The notes beneath the pieces are model-generated. The model saw only the letters and a program-made list of their open reading frames with translations, was not told where the DNA came from and searched no databases. Shown here in pieces: positions 35,194 to 45,749 of a DNA stretch of 64,000 bases (position 1 is its first letter; the number at the start of each line of letters is the position of its first letter). The stretch covers positions 62,001 through 126,000 of the forward strand of contig NZ_LR027853.1 of NCBI RefSeq assembly GCF_900607235.1, read 5' to 3'. The stretch comes from Olivibacter jilunii (GTDB taxonomy: Bacteria; Bacteroidota; Bacteroidia; Sphingobacteriales; Sphingobacteriaceae). The position numbers were made by a program, and so were the translations under genes.

Positions 35194-38100
35194 ATGAATT
35201 TTTTTTACACCTGCCAATCACCACCCAAGCAGGTTAATACTGTCATTAAAATTTTTCGAATGTTAAAATTGGCTGCATTTTTAGTTTGCATTAACGTCAT
35301 GGTAGTGCATGCTAACTCGTACTCCCAAGGTAAAATCAGTGTTCGAATTAAAAACGGTGCATTAAGCGATTTTTTTAAAGAAATTCAAACACAGACTAAA
35401 TACGCTGTTTTTTACAGCGATAAGCTTGTCGCTGGTAAAAAAATCAATATCAATGCAAAGAACAAAGATTTACTACAAACACTGGATCAGGTGTTGAAAG
35501 ACGCCGGCCTAAGTTATATGGTCTCAGGTAATCAGATCAGAATTCAGGCTCGAGCCATCGTACCGCTCCGGACTGGTGCTACACAAGATTCCGTACTTAC
35601 TGTGAATGGGCGTGTATTTGATACGAACGAACCTGCAAATCCGCTGATTGGGGTTTACGTCCGTAATAAACATCGCCAAGGAGGAACGACGACGGACGAA
35701 AATGGAAATTTCTCGTTGTCCGTTAACCAGGGCGATATTTTGGTGTTTACTTCTATGGGGTACCAAGCAGTAGAACGGAGGATTACGGGAAATGATGCAA
35801 ATTTCAATGTCTTCTTAGAAGAAGACGTAGCATCGCTTGAAGAGGTTGTTGTTGTGGGGTATGGCACCCAGAAGAAAATCAATCTAACGGGAGCGGTAAC
35901 TGCTATGACCGCTAAAGACTTAGAAAGTAGGCCAATTACTAATGTTGGTCGCGGTATGCAGGGCATCCTACCCGGAGTTACCGTTAGGAATACAAACACA
36001 GTTCCAGGGGGAAACGCACCGTCCATTCGAGTAAGAGGCATTGGTACTTGGGGAGATGCATCACCCTTAGTGGTCATAGATGGGATTCCCGGAGGCGATC
36101 TTAATATTTTGAATCCGGATGACATCGAAAGCATTTCGGTATTGAAAGATGCTGCTTCATCTTCGATATACGGTGTTAGAGGAGCAAACGGCGTGATATT
36201 AGTCACTACCAAAACCGGAAAGAAAGGCACGCCACCCAATATTTCGCTGAATAGTTATTATGGTATACAGACGCCAACGGCTTTACCGGAGTTTTTAGGC
36301 TCTCCTGAATTTATGGAACTCCATAACGAAGCTACGCAAAATGCAGGGCAAACACCCGTTTACTCAGCTGAGCAAATTGAAATTGCCCGCAATGGATCCG
36401 ATCCGAATTATTTCGCCAATACCAATTGGATAGAAGAAATTTACAAAGACAATGCGCCACAACAGAGCCATAATGTCAATATTAACGGTGGAGGCAACGA
36501 TATGAGCTATTTCTTGTCTTATGGTTACCTAGGTGAAGGAGGTCTTGTGGTTGGCGATCAATTTAAAGCAAATAGGCATAATGTTCGCGCCCGTATTAAT
36601 ACGACGTTACTTGACCGATTGAAGCTAGATGCTAATGTGGGCTACATTGATCGCGATGTACAAAGCAACGCCGGAGGTGATGGAGGACGCGCCCTACTGG
36701 CTTCAGCAACAAGTATCACACCCCTTGTACCGGTTCGTTTTACAAATGGTAGCTGGGGCTATCATGGCGGTCAGGCTAACCCAGTGGCGATAGCAAATGA
36801 TGGAGGATACAATGACTTCGGTTCGCAGGAAGTGACAGCCAATTTAAGCGCGACGTTAACGATTGCTGATGGTTTGGATATTAAGGGACAATATGGATTG
36901 GTTCGTTCGAATTCCAAACGAACTGTATTAAGTTCGACTATAAACTATTATAGTCCGGATGATAATGAGCTTATTTATCAAACGAACTATCCAAACTCCA
37001 TTAATGTGACTGATTATACGAATCTCTATCAGACCTTTATTGGTACGGCGAATTATACGAAAACTTTTAACGAAAAACATGAAGTAAACGGTTTACTGGG
37101 AGTTTCACAGGAAGAGAATATCAATAATAGCTTTACAGCAAGTAGACAGAATCTCCCGGTAGATATTCCGTCTTTGAATCTTGGCGTTGATAATCCATTG
37201 AATAACAGCAGTGGTTATCAATATGCATTGCAGTCTTTTTTTGGAAGGGCAAACTATGCATATGACAGCAAATATCTATTTGAAGGAAATTTTCGATATG
37301 ACGGGTCTTCTCGTTTTGCGCCGGAAGTACGTTGGAATTGGTTTGGATCAGTTTCAGCAGGATGGGTGTTCTCTGAGGAGGATTTTTTTGATAAATGGCG
37401 AACGACCTTTCAAACTGCCAAACTGCGGATTTCTTATGGTACGCAAGGGAATGATCGTATAAGAAGAGGGGATACCGATCTCTATTATCCCTATATGTCT
37501 ATTCTGGAACCTGCACAAGTTGGATCCAATAATCCTATCGGAAACCAACCGCGTATTGGTTATCGTCAAACGGAGTTTGCTAACCGTATTGTCACCTGGG
37601 AACAGGCCGAAAAATTCAATGTTGGTCTGGATTTAACCATGCTGAAGGGACGTTTCGACGTGACTGCGGATTACTTTATAAATAATACGAACGATATTCT
37701 GTTAAATCCGCCATTGCCGGATGTTATTGGTATGGGGACAAACTATCCTTCCCAAAATGCCGGCGCAGTACAAAATAAGGGTTGGGAAATTAACCTTGCT
37801 TGGCGCGATCAAATAGGTGAAGTCAAGTATGGCGTTAATCTCAATTTATCGGATGTTCGGAACAAGATTACGCGCTTAGACGATTATGCCCAAAACCTAA
37901 GTGACCGCGTGCGTTTAGTGGGATATCCTATCGATGCGTTATATGGCTTTATTGCAGAACGTATCGCTCAAATCGACGATTTCGACTTGATTGATGGAGA
38001 ATATGTGCCGAAATTTCCGTTTCAGGCAGGAGATTTGGTAGCTCCTGGAGATCTGATCTATCGCCCAGCTAGCCCGGAAGATGAAGCCATTACGGTCGGT

Positions 38101-38610
38101 AAGGATCGACATGTATTAGGCAGTGATATTCCACGATATACGTACGGCTTTAGGGGAGATCTAGCTTGGAAAGGATTTGATTTCAGTTTTTTCTTACAAG
38201 GAGTGGGCAAGGCCGATGGTTGGTTAACCGGTTCCGCTAGGCATCCTTTCATTAACAATAGCGCCATGCCTCAGCGAGTGCATTTAGACCGGTGGACACC
38301 TGAAAATCCAGATGCAAGTTATCCTCGTTTTGTATTCAATCGACAACATAACACCCGGTTGTCATCTTATTGGATAGAGAATGCAGCTTATCTGCGACTA
38401 AAAAATATCCAGTTGGGCTATACCTTACCGAGTCGGATTACCGAAAAATTTAGAGCCAGTAAGTTGCGCTTCTATGTGTCGGCGGAAAATCTTTTCACTT
38501 TGACCGATTTCTTTTATGGGTACGATCCTGAAGCACCGGTAGCGCAAGGGGCTAATTTTTATCCACAACTAAAAACGTTTGTTGTAGGCTTGAACGTAAA
38601 TTTTCGATAG
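35194..38610 (+). CDS. SusC/RagA TonB-dependent receptor with STN domain, locus B
   Basis: A 1138-residue outer-membrane importer. The signal region is about 1-44 (an extended N-terminus, MNFFYTCQSPPKQ..., is usual in this class); the STN domain spans about 50-108 (GALSDFFKEIQTQTKYAVFY), the carboxypeptidase-like domain about 128-205 (LTVNGRVFDTNEPANPLIGV), then EEVVVVGYGTQKKINLTGAV, the plug (VIDGIPGGD, DAASSSIYGVRGANGVILVTT) and the barrel ending VVGLNVNFR. Ligand binding should be reported to the FecR of locus B. The partner SusD begins 18 bases after the stop. Confidence 0.94.
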   Translation: MNFFYTCQSPPKQVNTVIKIFRMLKLAAFLVCINVMVVHANSYSQGKISVRIKNGALSDFFKEIQTQTKYAVFYSDKLVAGKKININAKNKDLLQTLDQVLKDAGLSYMVSGNQIRIQARAIVPLRTGATQDSVLTVNGRVFDTNEPANPLIGVYVRNKHRQGGTTTDENGNFSLSVNQGDILVFTSMGYQAVERRITGNDANFNVFLEEDVASLEEVVVVGYGTQKKINLTGAVTAMTAKDLESRPITNVGRGMQGILPGVTVRNTNTVPGGNAPSIRVRGIGTWGDASPLVVIDGIPGGDLNILNPDDIESISVLKDAASSSIYGVRGANGVILVTTKTGKKGTPPNISLNSYYGIQTPTALPEFLGSPEFMELHNEATQNAGQTPVYSAEQIEIARNGSDPNYFANTNWIEEIYKDNAPQQSHNVNINGGGNDMSYFLSYGYLGEGGLVVGDQFKANRHNVRARINTTLLDRLKLDANVGYIDRDVQSNAGGDGGRALLASATSITPLVPVRFTNGSWGYHGGQANPVAIANDGGYNDFGSQEVTANLSATLTIADGLDIKGQYGLVRSNSKRTVLSSTINYYSPDDNELIYQTNYPNSINVTDYTNLYQTFIGTANYTKTFNEKHEVNGLLGVSQEENINNSFTASRQNLPVDIPSLNLGVDNPLNNSSGYQYALQSFFGRANYAYDSKYLFEGNFRYDGSSRFAPEVRWNWFGSVSAGWVFSEEDFFDKWRTTFQTAKLRISYGTQGNDRIRRGDTDLYYPYMSILEPAQVGSNNPIGNQPRIGYRQTEFANRIVTWEQAEKFNVGLDLTMLKGRFDVTADYFINNTNDILLNPPLPDVIGMGTNYPSQNAGAVQNKGWEINLAWRDQIGEVKYGVNLNLSDVRNKITRLDDYAQNLSDRVRLVGYPIDALYGFIAERIAQIDDFDLIDGEYVPKFPFQAGDLVAPGDLIYRPASPEDEAITVGKDRHVLGSDIPRYTYGFRGDLAWKGFDFSFFLQGVGKADGWLTGSARHPFINNSAMPQRVHLDRWTPENPDASYPRFVFNRQHNTRLSSYWIENAAYLRLKNIQLGYTLPSRITEKFRASKLRFYVSAENLFTLTDFFYGYDPEAPVAQGANFYPQLKTFVVGLNVNFR

Positions 38611-38628
38611 CAAAAAAATAGTTAAAAA

Positions 38629-40302
38629 ATGAAGAGCTTAATGATCAGGCAGTGCGTATACTATACAGGGATACTGGTATGTTTTTTCAGTATTACCGGA
38701 TGTAAAGATTATTTAGACCGTGAACCTTTGGATGCAATACCGAATGAGCGCTACTGGAAAAATACAGAGCAGCTCGAAATGGCAATGACGGCTATTTTTT
38801 CACGGGTAAAAGCAAAGAATACTGTTGATATGGAGAATATGGGCGAGAACACCATGTGGCCTTCTACAAATCAATATAAGGATATCGGTTCGGGAGTGTT
38901 TCCGGTTACACAACCGACAGTAAATGATGAATGGCGTAATATGTATCGAGACATTCGTGAGTCTAATACTTTTCTGGCAAATTATCGAACTGCAGCAGAG
39001 ACAAGCCCTGGCGCGAACGAGCTGCTGGCAGCGGAGGTCAGGGTACTAAGAGCGCTTGCCTATAGTTTCGTCGTTTCTTTCTGGGGCGATGTTCCATTAG
39101 TTTTGAGGCCTTTAGAGCTTGGCGATGAAGAGGTGTATGGAGAACGTACGCCCCGTGAGGAAGTCGTGGATTTTATATTGGCAGATTTAGATAGCGCGGC
39201 AGCCATTCTGTCACCGACAATTCCGACAGGTAATCGCTTAGGAAGAATAAATAAAGGAGCCGCACTTGCTTTAAAGGCACGTATTGCCTTGGCGGAAGGG
39301 CGATACGATGTAGCTGAAGAGGCGGCGAAAGCTGTAATGGATTTGGGTGTGTATCGCTTGTATAGCAATGGTAATCCAGCAACATCTTATTGGGAATTGT
39401 TCACCAATGCCGGTAAATTGGCCAACGGCCGTAACCAAGAGACCATCCTTGCACGGCTACATCTAATGGATATCATTATGCATAACCTTAGTAGGGAGAT
39501 CCAAGTACCCGATCAGTCGGCACGTTTTGTACCAACACGCTCGTTGGTGGATTCTTACCTATGTACCGACGGTTTGCCAATCAATAAATCGCCTATGTAC
39601 CAAGATAGTACCTACGAAAGTATTTTTCGAAATCGCGATCCTCGAATGACGCAAACGATTTTGGTTCCAGGCGATACCTGGGGAGGGCGTTATGACGGCA
39701 GACCGATTAATGAGAACGATAATCCAAGTGTTTTCATGCGACCGAAATTCAATCAAGATGGCCGTGGTTGTATGACTACGACAGGTTATTATTATAAGAA
39801 ATATGTGACACCTTCAGCTGTTGGACTGGTTGGAAGGGACGACAATGATATTCATTTAATACGATATGCTGAGGTTCTGTTGACGTATGCGGAAGCCCGC
39901 TTTGAGCAGGGGAAATTGACCCAGGAAGATTTAGATAGGTCTATAAATCTTCTTCGAGACAGGGTAGGTATGGTTCATATGGATTTAGGCTTTATGGCCG
40001 CTAACGGCCTGGATGTTCGCACAGAAATCCGGCGCGAACGGCGTGTGGAGTTGGCATTGGAAGGACAGCGCTATTTTGATGTAAGAAGGTGGAAAGAGGG
40101 TGAACGATTGGCTGCACCCATTGAAGGAGTAAAAGCCACATGGTTTCCTGAATTGTCACGCGGTTCTTTCCGTATCAGTCCAGAAGGGTATTTGCAAGCG
40201 CAATGGAATAGGCGCTTTGAAGATCCGAAAAATTATTTATGGCCGATTCCGCAGCCACAACTTGATCGGAATCCCAAGTTGGGGCAGAATCCTGGATGGT
40301 AA
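38629..40302 (+). CDS. SusD/RagB nutrient-binding lipoprotein, locus B
   Basis: A 557-residue surface lipoprotein with the lipobox FSITGC (Cys about 25), followed by KDYLDREPLDAIPNERYWKN, the usual N-terminal SusD pattern. Helical repeats (EVRVLRALAYSFVVSFWGDVPLVL, GAALALKARIALAEGRYDVAEEAAKAV) and the C-terminal RRERRVELALEGQRYFDVRRW and NYLWPIPQPQLDRNPKLGQNPGW complete the family picture. It caps the SusC of locus B. Its sequence is of a different subgroup from the locus A and C proteins. A strong terminator follows directly, so no enzymes are linked to it. Confidence 0.94.
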   Translation: MKSLMIRQCVYYTGILVCFFSITGCKDYLDREPLDAIPNERYWKNTEQLEMAMTAIFSRVKAKNTVDMENMGENTMWPSTNQYKDIGSGVFPVTQPTVNDEWRNMYRDIRESNTFLANYRTAAETSPGANELLAAEVRVLRALAYSFVVSFWGDVPLVLRPLELGDEEVYGERTPREEVVDFILADLDSAAAILSPTIPTGNRLGRINKGAALALKARIALAEGRYDVAEEAAKAVMDLGVYRLYSNGNPATSYWELFTNAGKLANGRNQETILARLHLMDIIMHNLSREIQVPDQSARFVPTRSLVDSYLCTDGLPINKSPMYQDSTYESIFRNRDPRMTQTILVPGDTWGGRYDGRPINENDNPSVFMRPKFNQDGRGCMTTTGYYYKKYVTPSAVGLVGRDDNDIHLIRYAEVLLTYAEARFEQGKLTQEDLDRSINLLRDRVGMVHMDLGFMAANGLDVRTEIRRERRVELALEGQRYFDVRRWKEGERLAAPIEGVKATWFPELSRGSFRISPEGYLQAQWNRRFEDPKNYLWPIPQPQLDRNPKLGQNPGW

Positions 40303-40310
40303 TAATTTAA

Positions 40311-40354
40311 AAACAGGTCGGAGCAGCGCTAAAACGCCCCGACCTGTTTTTTTT
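40311..40354 (+). terminator. Terminator of locus B
   Basis: An 11-bp stem (40311-40321 with 40339-40349), an inner GCG/CGC pair and a run of eight T. Confidence 0.9.
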
Positions 40355-40426
40355 CTGCGGTAGACTTTATGTTTTTAAGTTTCCACCAATAAACATATAG
40401 GAAAAGATAACCGTATGTTGGATAAA

Positions 40427-40467
40427 AGCGATTTGTCTTGCATGCGATGATAAAATCGCTATATTTG
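40427..40467 (+). promoter_or_regulatory. Candidate promoter of locus C framed by an inverted repeat
   Basis: TATATTTG (40460-40467) is a full -7 match with CTTG (40437-40440) 19 bp upstream as a three-of-four -33 box. The arms AGCGATTT (40427-40434) and AAATCGCT (40453-40460) enclose the -33 box and spacer, so a bound regulator would block the promoter. A start here would give a leader of about 300 bases. The rest of the 473-bp gap up to 40775 shows no gene; an AAAGGAGGT at 40696-40704 has no start codon at a useful distance. Confidence 0.45.
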
Positions 40468-40775
40468 TTTTCGTCAGATTCTACTGATATAACCAATTAT
40501 GCCTGGTATTGACTACGGGATAAAGCAATAGTAAAATGTCGTATTCGAAGTTTTGCTGATTGTTCAACAAGGATTTTATGATATGGGTTAAAAGGAAATA
40601 ACTTTTCCAATGAACAGCTATGTCCATAAAAACCATTTGAGTGAGTTTGAATCGTGTAAATTAACACAAATACATTGTTATTTATTGATTTTAAGAAAGG
40701 AGGTTAATTAAGCAACAAGAAAGTTCGGTACTAAAACTCAATTCAAACATTTTATCACTTATAAGCTCAAACCGT

Positions 40776-43700
40776 ATGAACAAAACACATTTTAGATCCC
40801 GTAGCGTTAAATGGACCTACATGGGAACTTTATTTCTCTTTTGTCTATTTAACTTTTCATTCGTGGTTGCGAGTAATTACTCGCTCCATCAACAGCAAGA
40901 TTTTGTGATTAAAGGAATTGTAAATGATAATGCGGAACCGCCCAATCCCATCCCGGGAGTCAGCATTCGCGTAAAAGGAAGCAGTAAGGCAACTGCATCC
41001 GATGTAAATGGTACCTTTACCTTGTCTGTAAAAAAAGGTGATGTGCTTGTATTTACCTCGGTTGGTTATCAGGCCCGTGAACTTGTCGTTAGTAATCAAA
41101 CTAGCTTAAATGTAACCCTTAATCAAGATTTAAACACTTTGGAAGAAGTGGTTTTAACCGGGTATTCAACCCAGGTTAAAAAAGATATTACGGGTGCCGT
41201 TTCAGTCGTTAATGTTAAAGAACTCACTAAAGTTCAGGCGCCTAACGTAGCACAACAATTGCAGGGTAGGGCGGCAGGTGTTACCGTAACCAGCAATAAC
41301 ACACCTGGTGGTGAAGCTACTGTTCGGGTACGTGGCTTTAGCACCATCAATAATAACGATCCCCTTTATATTATTGACGGTGTGCCAACGAAAGGTGGAT
41401 TGAATAGCATTAATCCAAATAATATCGAATCGATGCAAGTACTGAAGGATGCTTCCTCTACCTCCATCTACGGGTCGCGTGCAGCCAACGGTGTCATTAT
41501 CATTACCACCAAAAAGGGGAGTGCCGGTGATTCCAGAATAACTTTTGACACACGGGTAGGGGTACAAACCGGTCATGTAAATTTAGGCCTAATTAAAGAT
41601 CCCTTGCAATTTGGCCAACTGCTATGGACGCAACGTCGAAATGCAGGCATCCTGACCAATGGCAATCCATCGCATCAACAGTATGGTAACGGCCCCAATC
41701 CGGTTGTACCGGATTATATCCTGGCAGGCTCCAGTTATGGCTTATTCGAGGGAGATCCCCGTGTTGATCCTTCCTTGTACAGTTATAACGCGGATAATTT
41801 TTATCAAATTGTCCGGGCTAATAAGGAAGGCACTGACTGGCATAAAGAAATATTAAGACCAGCCATTGTTCAAGAATATAACCTAGGAGCTACAGGAGGA
41901 TCCGATAAGGGTCGCTATGCCTTATCACTCAATTACTTAAACCAGGAAGGGGTGTTGGAACATACATCATTCGATCGGTATTCACTTCGTTCCAATACCG
42001 AATTTAATATTAAGAAAATCATTCGCTTGGGAGAAAATCTGGAAGTAAGTTATACCCAGAATAAAGGGTATTATTACAATAATGGAACAGCAAGTTCAAC
42101 CAACAATCAAGATGGCAATCCCATTGGAAACGGTTATCGGATTCCATCTATTATACCTGTTTACGATATCATGGGGAATTTTGCAGCAACGCGAGCTGCA
42201 GGCTTAGGACCAGCGACTAATCCACTTGCTCAGTTATATCGCACAAAAGACAATCAAGCCAAAACGTTGAGAGCATTTGGCAATGTTTTCGCGGAAGTGG
42301 ATATTATCGAGGGTTTGACCGGTCGTACAAGCTTAGGGTTTGACTATACGAACACCAACCGAGTGAATTATGTATTGATGGATCGGGAAGAGGCGGAAAT
42401 TGAGGCGGCAAACTCCATGACTAAAGCGAATATCAATGATATCAACTTAACGTGGACGAATACATTAAATTACAAAAAAGTATTTAATGATATACACAGC
42501 CTAAATATTCTGGCGGGTACCGAAGCAATAAAAGGATTCGGTGAAGACTTCTCAGCAGTCAGGACAACCTATTTTTCGGAGGATCCGGATTTTATGGATC
42601 TTAATTCGGGAACAGCCGGGATCAACAATAGTGGTAGCCGATACGAATGGGCGCTGTTTTCAATATTTGGAAAAGTGAATTACAGCCTTAAGGATAAATA
42701 TTTGCTGGAAGCGACTGTAAGAAGAGATGGCTCGAGTCGATTCGGTAGTAATAACCGCTATGGTACGTTCCCCGCATTTAGCGGCGGTTGGCGGATTTCT
42801 CAAGAAAGCTTCTTGTCGGAATTAAAATGGTTGGATAATTTGATGATTCGCGCAGGCTGGGGACAAACCGGTAACCAAGAAATCGGGAACTATAACGGGT
42901 TTAATACTTATCGCTCCTCGCTTAATTTATCTTCTTATGCCATTAACGGATCAAACAATGCAGTTAAGCCCGGATTTGATACGGATGCTTTCGGAAATCC
43001 TGATGCAAAATGGGAAACCACGACGCAAACCAATATCGGTTTAGATATGACGATCTTAAAGGGAATGCTTGGCTTTAATTTGGATGTTTATAATCGAACC
43101 ACATCCGATATGTTATACCAATTGGCATTGCCTGCAACGCAAGGAACGGCAACCGTGCCCTTTGTTAATGTAGGCGAAATGAACAACAAGGGGATTGATT
43201 TCGCAGTGAACTTCCAGAATAATACAAGCAAAGATTTCACCTATGGTATTAGTGCTAATATTTCGGCTTATAAAAACAAGGTCGTTAAGTTGAACAACAA
43301 TGAATCTGCTATCTTGCTAGGTCCGAATATCAGAAGTTATGTTTGGACACGGTCAACCGTAGACCAACCCTTGTATTCCTTTTATGGTCACGTAATCGAT
43401 GGAATTTATCAAAATGAGCAAGATTTAGCGAATGGCCCTGCGTATCCCGGTTATGCCGCAGTGGGGAAATACAAATATAGAGATTTAGATGGAGATAACG
43501 TAATTACCGATAATGACCGCACTTTTATTGGAAATCCGCATCCCGACTTTACGTATGGATTGAACATTAATTTAGGTTATAAGAATTTTGATCTTTCTGC
43601 ATTTTTTCAAGGGGTTCAGGGAAATGATATTCTAAACATGGTAAAACGATGGGTTGATTTCAATAACCAAGCCGGTAATCGCAGCTTACGCATGCTTAAT

Positions 43701-44048
43701 GATTCATGGACTCCTGAAAATCCTGATGCCGTATTACCGATATTGGATGCCAATGATAGTAGAAGTCAACAACCATCATCCTATTTTATTGAAAATGGTT
43801 CTTACTTCCGCTTAAAAAATCTGACCCTGGGCTACACTTTTCCTGCTGATCTTTTACAGAAATTAGGATTGCAAAGTGCTAGGATATATGTGCAAGGGCA
43901 GAACCTGTTTACTATCACTGATTACTCCGGTATTGATCCTGAAATCACATCGGTGGGTTCAACGCCAGGTACCACTACATTGGGTGTTGACCAAGGGAAT
44001 TATCCATTAGCTAAAATGTATCAGTTAGGAATAAATGTTGGATTCTAA
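40776..44048 (+). CDS. SusC/RagA TonB-dependent receptor without STN domain, locus C
   Basis: A 1090-residue outer-membrane importer. After the signal peptide (about 1-33) it goes straight into the carboxypeptidase-like domain (about 43-120, FVIKGIVNDNAEPPNPIPGV), then LEEVVLTGYSTQVKKDITGA, the plug (IIDGVPTKGG, DASSTSIYGSRAANGVIIITT) and the barrel ending LGINVGF. The missing STN domain fits the absence of a sigma/FecR pair here. The middle region is clearly paralogous to the locus A receptor (shared patterns such as NPVxPDY, ILAG and PxYDIMGNFA). SusD follows 17 bases later. Confidence 0.94.
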   Translation: MNKTHFRSRSVKWTYMGTLFLFCLFNFSFVVASNYSLHQQQDFVIKGIVNDNAEPPNPIPGVSIRVKGSSKATASDVNGTFTLSVKKGDVLVFTSVGYQARELVVSNQTSLNVTLNQDLNTLEEVVLTGYSTQVKKDITGAVSVVNVKELTKVQAPNVAQQLQGRAAGVTVTSNNTPGGEATVRVRGFSTINNNDPLYIIDGVPTKGGLNSINPNNIESMQVLKDASSTSIYGSRAANGVIIITTKKGSAGDSRITFDTRVGVQTGHVNLGLIKDPLQFGQLLWTQRRNAGILTNGNPSHQQYGNGPNPVVPDYILAGSSYGLFEGDPRVDPSLYSYNADNFYQIVRANKEGTDWHKEILRPAIVQEYNLGATGGSDKGRYALSLNYLNQEGVLEHTSFDRYSLRSNTEFNIKKIIRLGENLEVSYTQNKGYYYNNGTASSTNNQDGNPIGNGYRIPSIIPVYDIMGNFAATRAAGLGPATNPLAQLYRTKDNQAKTLRAFGNVFAEVDIIEGLTGRTSLGFDYTNTNRVNYVLMDREEAEIEAANSMTKANINDINLTWTNTLNYKKVFNDIHSLNILAGTEAIKGFGEDFSAVRTTYFSEDPDFMDLNSGTAGINNSGSRYEWALFSIFGKVNYSLKDKYLLEATVRRDGSSRFGSNNRYGTFPAFSGGWRISQESFLSELKWLDNLMIRAGWGQTGNQEIGNYNGFNTYRSSLNLSSYAINGSNNAVKPGFDTDAFGNPDAKWETTTQTNIGLDMTILKGMLGFNLDVYNRTTSDMLYQLALPATQGTATVPFVNVGEMNNKGIDFAVNFQNNTSKDFTYGISANISAYKNKVVKLNNNESAILLGPNIRSYVWTRSTVDQPLYSFYGHVIDGIYQNEQDLANGPAYPGYAAVGKYKYRDLDGDNVITDNDRTFIGNPHPDFTYGLNINLGYKNFDLSAFFQGVQGNDILNMVKRWVDFNNQAGNRSLRMLNDSWTPENPDAVLPILDANDSRSQQPSSYFIENGSYFRLKNLTLGYTFPADLLQKLGLQSARIYVQGQNLFTITDYSGIDPEITSVGSTPGTTTLGVDQGNYPLAKMYQLGINVGF

Positions 44049-44065
44049 GGAATAAAAAGCATATT

Positions 44066-45730
44066 ATGAAAAGATCAAATTTATCGATATATATACTGTT
44101 GGCCTTTTGCGTTATGCAGGGCTGTGGTAAAAGTTTTCTGGAAAAGAAACCATTAGGTTTAGCAAATGAAGAATTGCTGGCTACGAAGTCGGGCGTTGAT
44201 GCCGTCTTAATTGGCGCATATAGTTTGTTGGACGGGGTAGGTTCCGGTTATACATTCACATCGTCAGCTAGCAATTGGATTTATGGATCGGTGGCATCTG
44301 ATGACGCCTATAAAGGAAGCGATGTGGGCGATCAGGCGCAGATAACAACCATTGAACGCTATGTTAGTCAACCGGATATCGCTGCCTTTAATGAAAAATG
44401 GATTACAGTATATGATGGCGTCTCTCGCGCCAATGATGTGCTTAAGTTAATCAAGAAAACGACCGATATGACAGAGGCTGAGGTCGCACAGGCAACAGCG
44501 GAAGCACGCTTCTTACGTGCATGGTATCATTTTGAAGCAAAGAAGATGTGGAATATGGTGCCTTACGTTGACGATAACGTCACGGACTTTATCAACTTGC
44601 CAAATGACAAAGATATTTGGCCTATGATTGAAGCTGATCTACAATTCGCCGTAGATAATTTATCAGCTACAAAGAAAGATGTAGGGCGGGCAAGTCAATG
44701 GACGGCAAAGGCAGTGCTTGCTAAAGTACATATGTTTCAACAAGATTATGAAGCGGCTCGACCGCTATTGGATGATATCATCAATAACGGTCCTTTTGAA
44801 TTAGTAAGTAATTTTCATGATAATTTTAAAGTGGCAACCGAAAATAATATTGAATCGATTTTGGAAGTCCAAATGTCTGTTGGCGACGGAGGAAGTGGAC
44901 AAAACGGCTTTTGGGGCGATAATTTGAATTTTCCCTATGGCTCTGGACCAGGGGGGTGTTGCGGTTTCTTTCAGCCTTCTCAAAACTTAGTAAATGCTTT
45001 CAAAACCGATGAAAGTGGCTTGCCGTTATTGGACAATTTTAATGATGTCGATGTTAAGAATGATGAGGGCTTAGCTTCTTCTGATCCATTTGAACCCTAC
45101 ACAGGTAATTTGGACCCTCGTTTAGATTGGACCGTTGGTAGACGTGGTATTCCTTTCCTTAACTGGGGGATTCATCCGGGACGAAATTGGATCCGCGATC
45201 AAAGTTTTGCCGGTCCGTATACTTTCAAAAAATTCTTTGCGGCCAATGGCGATAATGCCGGAGCGGAATCACCCAGGGCAAATTCAAATAATTATCGCGC
45301 CTTACGATATGCCGACGTCCTGTTAATGCGTGCAGAAATTGCGGTGGAGGATGGCGACCTCACTAGCGCGTTGGATTTGGTGAATCAAATCAGGCGAAGA
45401 GCAGCAAATGAAGTGGTAACAAAAGATGATGGCACACCGGCAGCCACTTATGTCATAAGAGAGTATCCATCATTTCCAAGTCAGGATTACGCACGAAAAG
45501 CCGTTCGATTTGAAAGAAGGCTTGAGTTAGCATTGGAAGGACATCGCTTTTTCGATTTAGTACGTTGGCATGTTGCTGCTGAAACATTAAATACTTATCT
45601 TGAAAAAGAGAAGCAAAAACGAACCTATCTACAGGGTGCTAGTTTTACGGCTGGAAAGAATGAGTATTTTCCGATTCCGCAAGCACAGATTGATATTATG
45701 GGTGCAGATGTGTTGAAACAGAATCAGTAG
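44066..45730 (+). CDS. SusD/RagB nutrient-binding lipoprotein, locus C
   Basis: A 554-residue lipoprotein with the lipobox VMQGC (Cys about 20) followed by GKSFLEKKPLG. SusD marks are EARFLRAWYHFEAKKMWNMV, VLAKVHMFQQDYEAARPLLD, RFERRLELALEGHRFFDLVRW and NEYFPIPQAQID. The motif GGCCGFFQPSQNLVNAF and the position of GSVASDDAYKGSD are shared with the locus A SusD, showing a common origin. It captures the locus C ligand on the cell surface. A hairpin terminator lies between it and the enzyme genes, so the enzymes may be expressed at a lower level than the transporter. Confidence 0.94.
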   Translation: MKRSNLSIYILLAFCVMQGCGKSFLEKKPLGLANEELLATKSGVDAVLIGAYSLLDGVGSGYTFTSSASNWIYGSVASDDAYKGSDVGDQAQITTIERYVSQPDIAAFNEKWITVYDGVSRANDVLKLIKKTTDMTEAEVAQATAEARFLRAWYHFEAKKMWNMVPYVDDNVTDFINLPNDKDIWPMIEADLQFAVDNLSATKKDVGRASQWTAKAVLAKVHMFQQDYEAARPLLDDIINNGPFELVSNFHDNFKVATENNIESILEVQMSVGDGGSGQNGFWGDNLNFPYGSGPGGCCGFFQPSQNLVNAFKTDESGLPLLDNFNDVDVKNDEGLASSDPFEPYTGNLDPRLDWTVGRRGIPFLNWGIHPGRNWIRDQSFAGPYTFKKFFAANGDNAGAESPRANSNNYRALRYADVLLMRAEIAVEDGDLTSALDLVNQIRRRAANEVVTKDDGTPAATYVIREYPSFPSQDYARKAVRFERRLELALEGHRFFDLVRWHVAAETLNTYLEKEKQKRTYLQGASFTAGKNEYFPIPQAQIDIMGADVLKQNQ

Positions 45731-45749
45731 ATTATTTTTAACCGATAAG

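Noticed and set aside
40696-40704. AAAGGAGGT as ribosome binding site of a small gene
   Set aside because: No ATG, GTG or TTG with an open frame lies 5-12 bases downstream; the susC start is more than 70 bases away.
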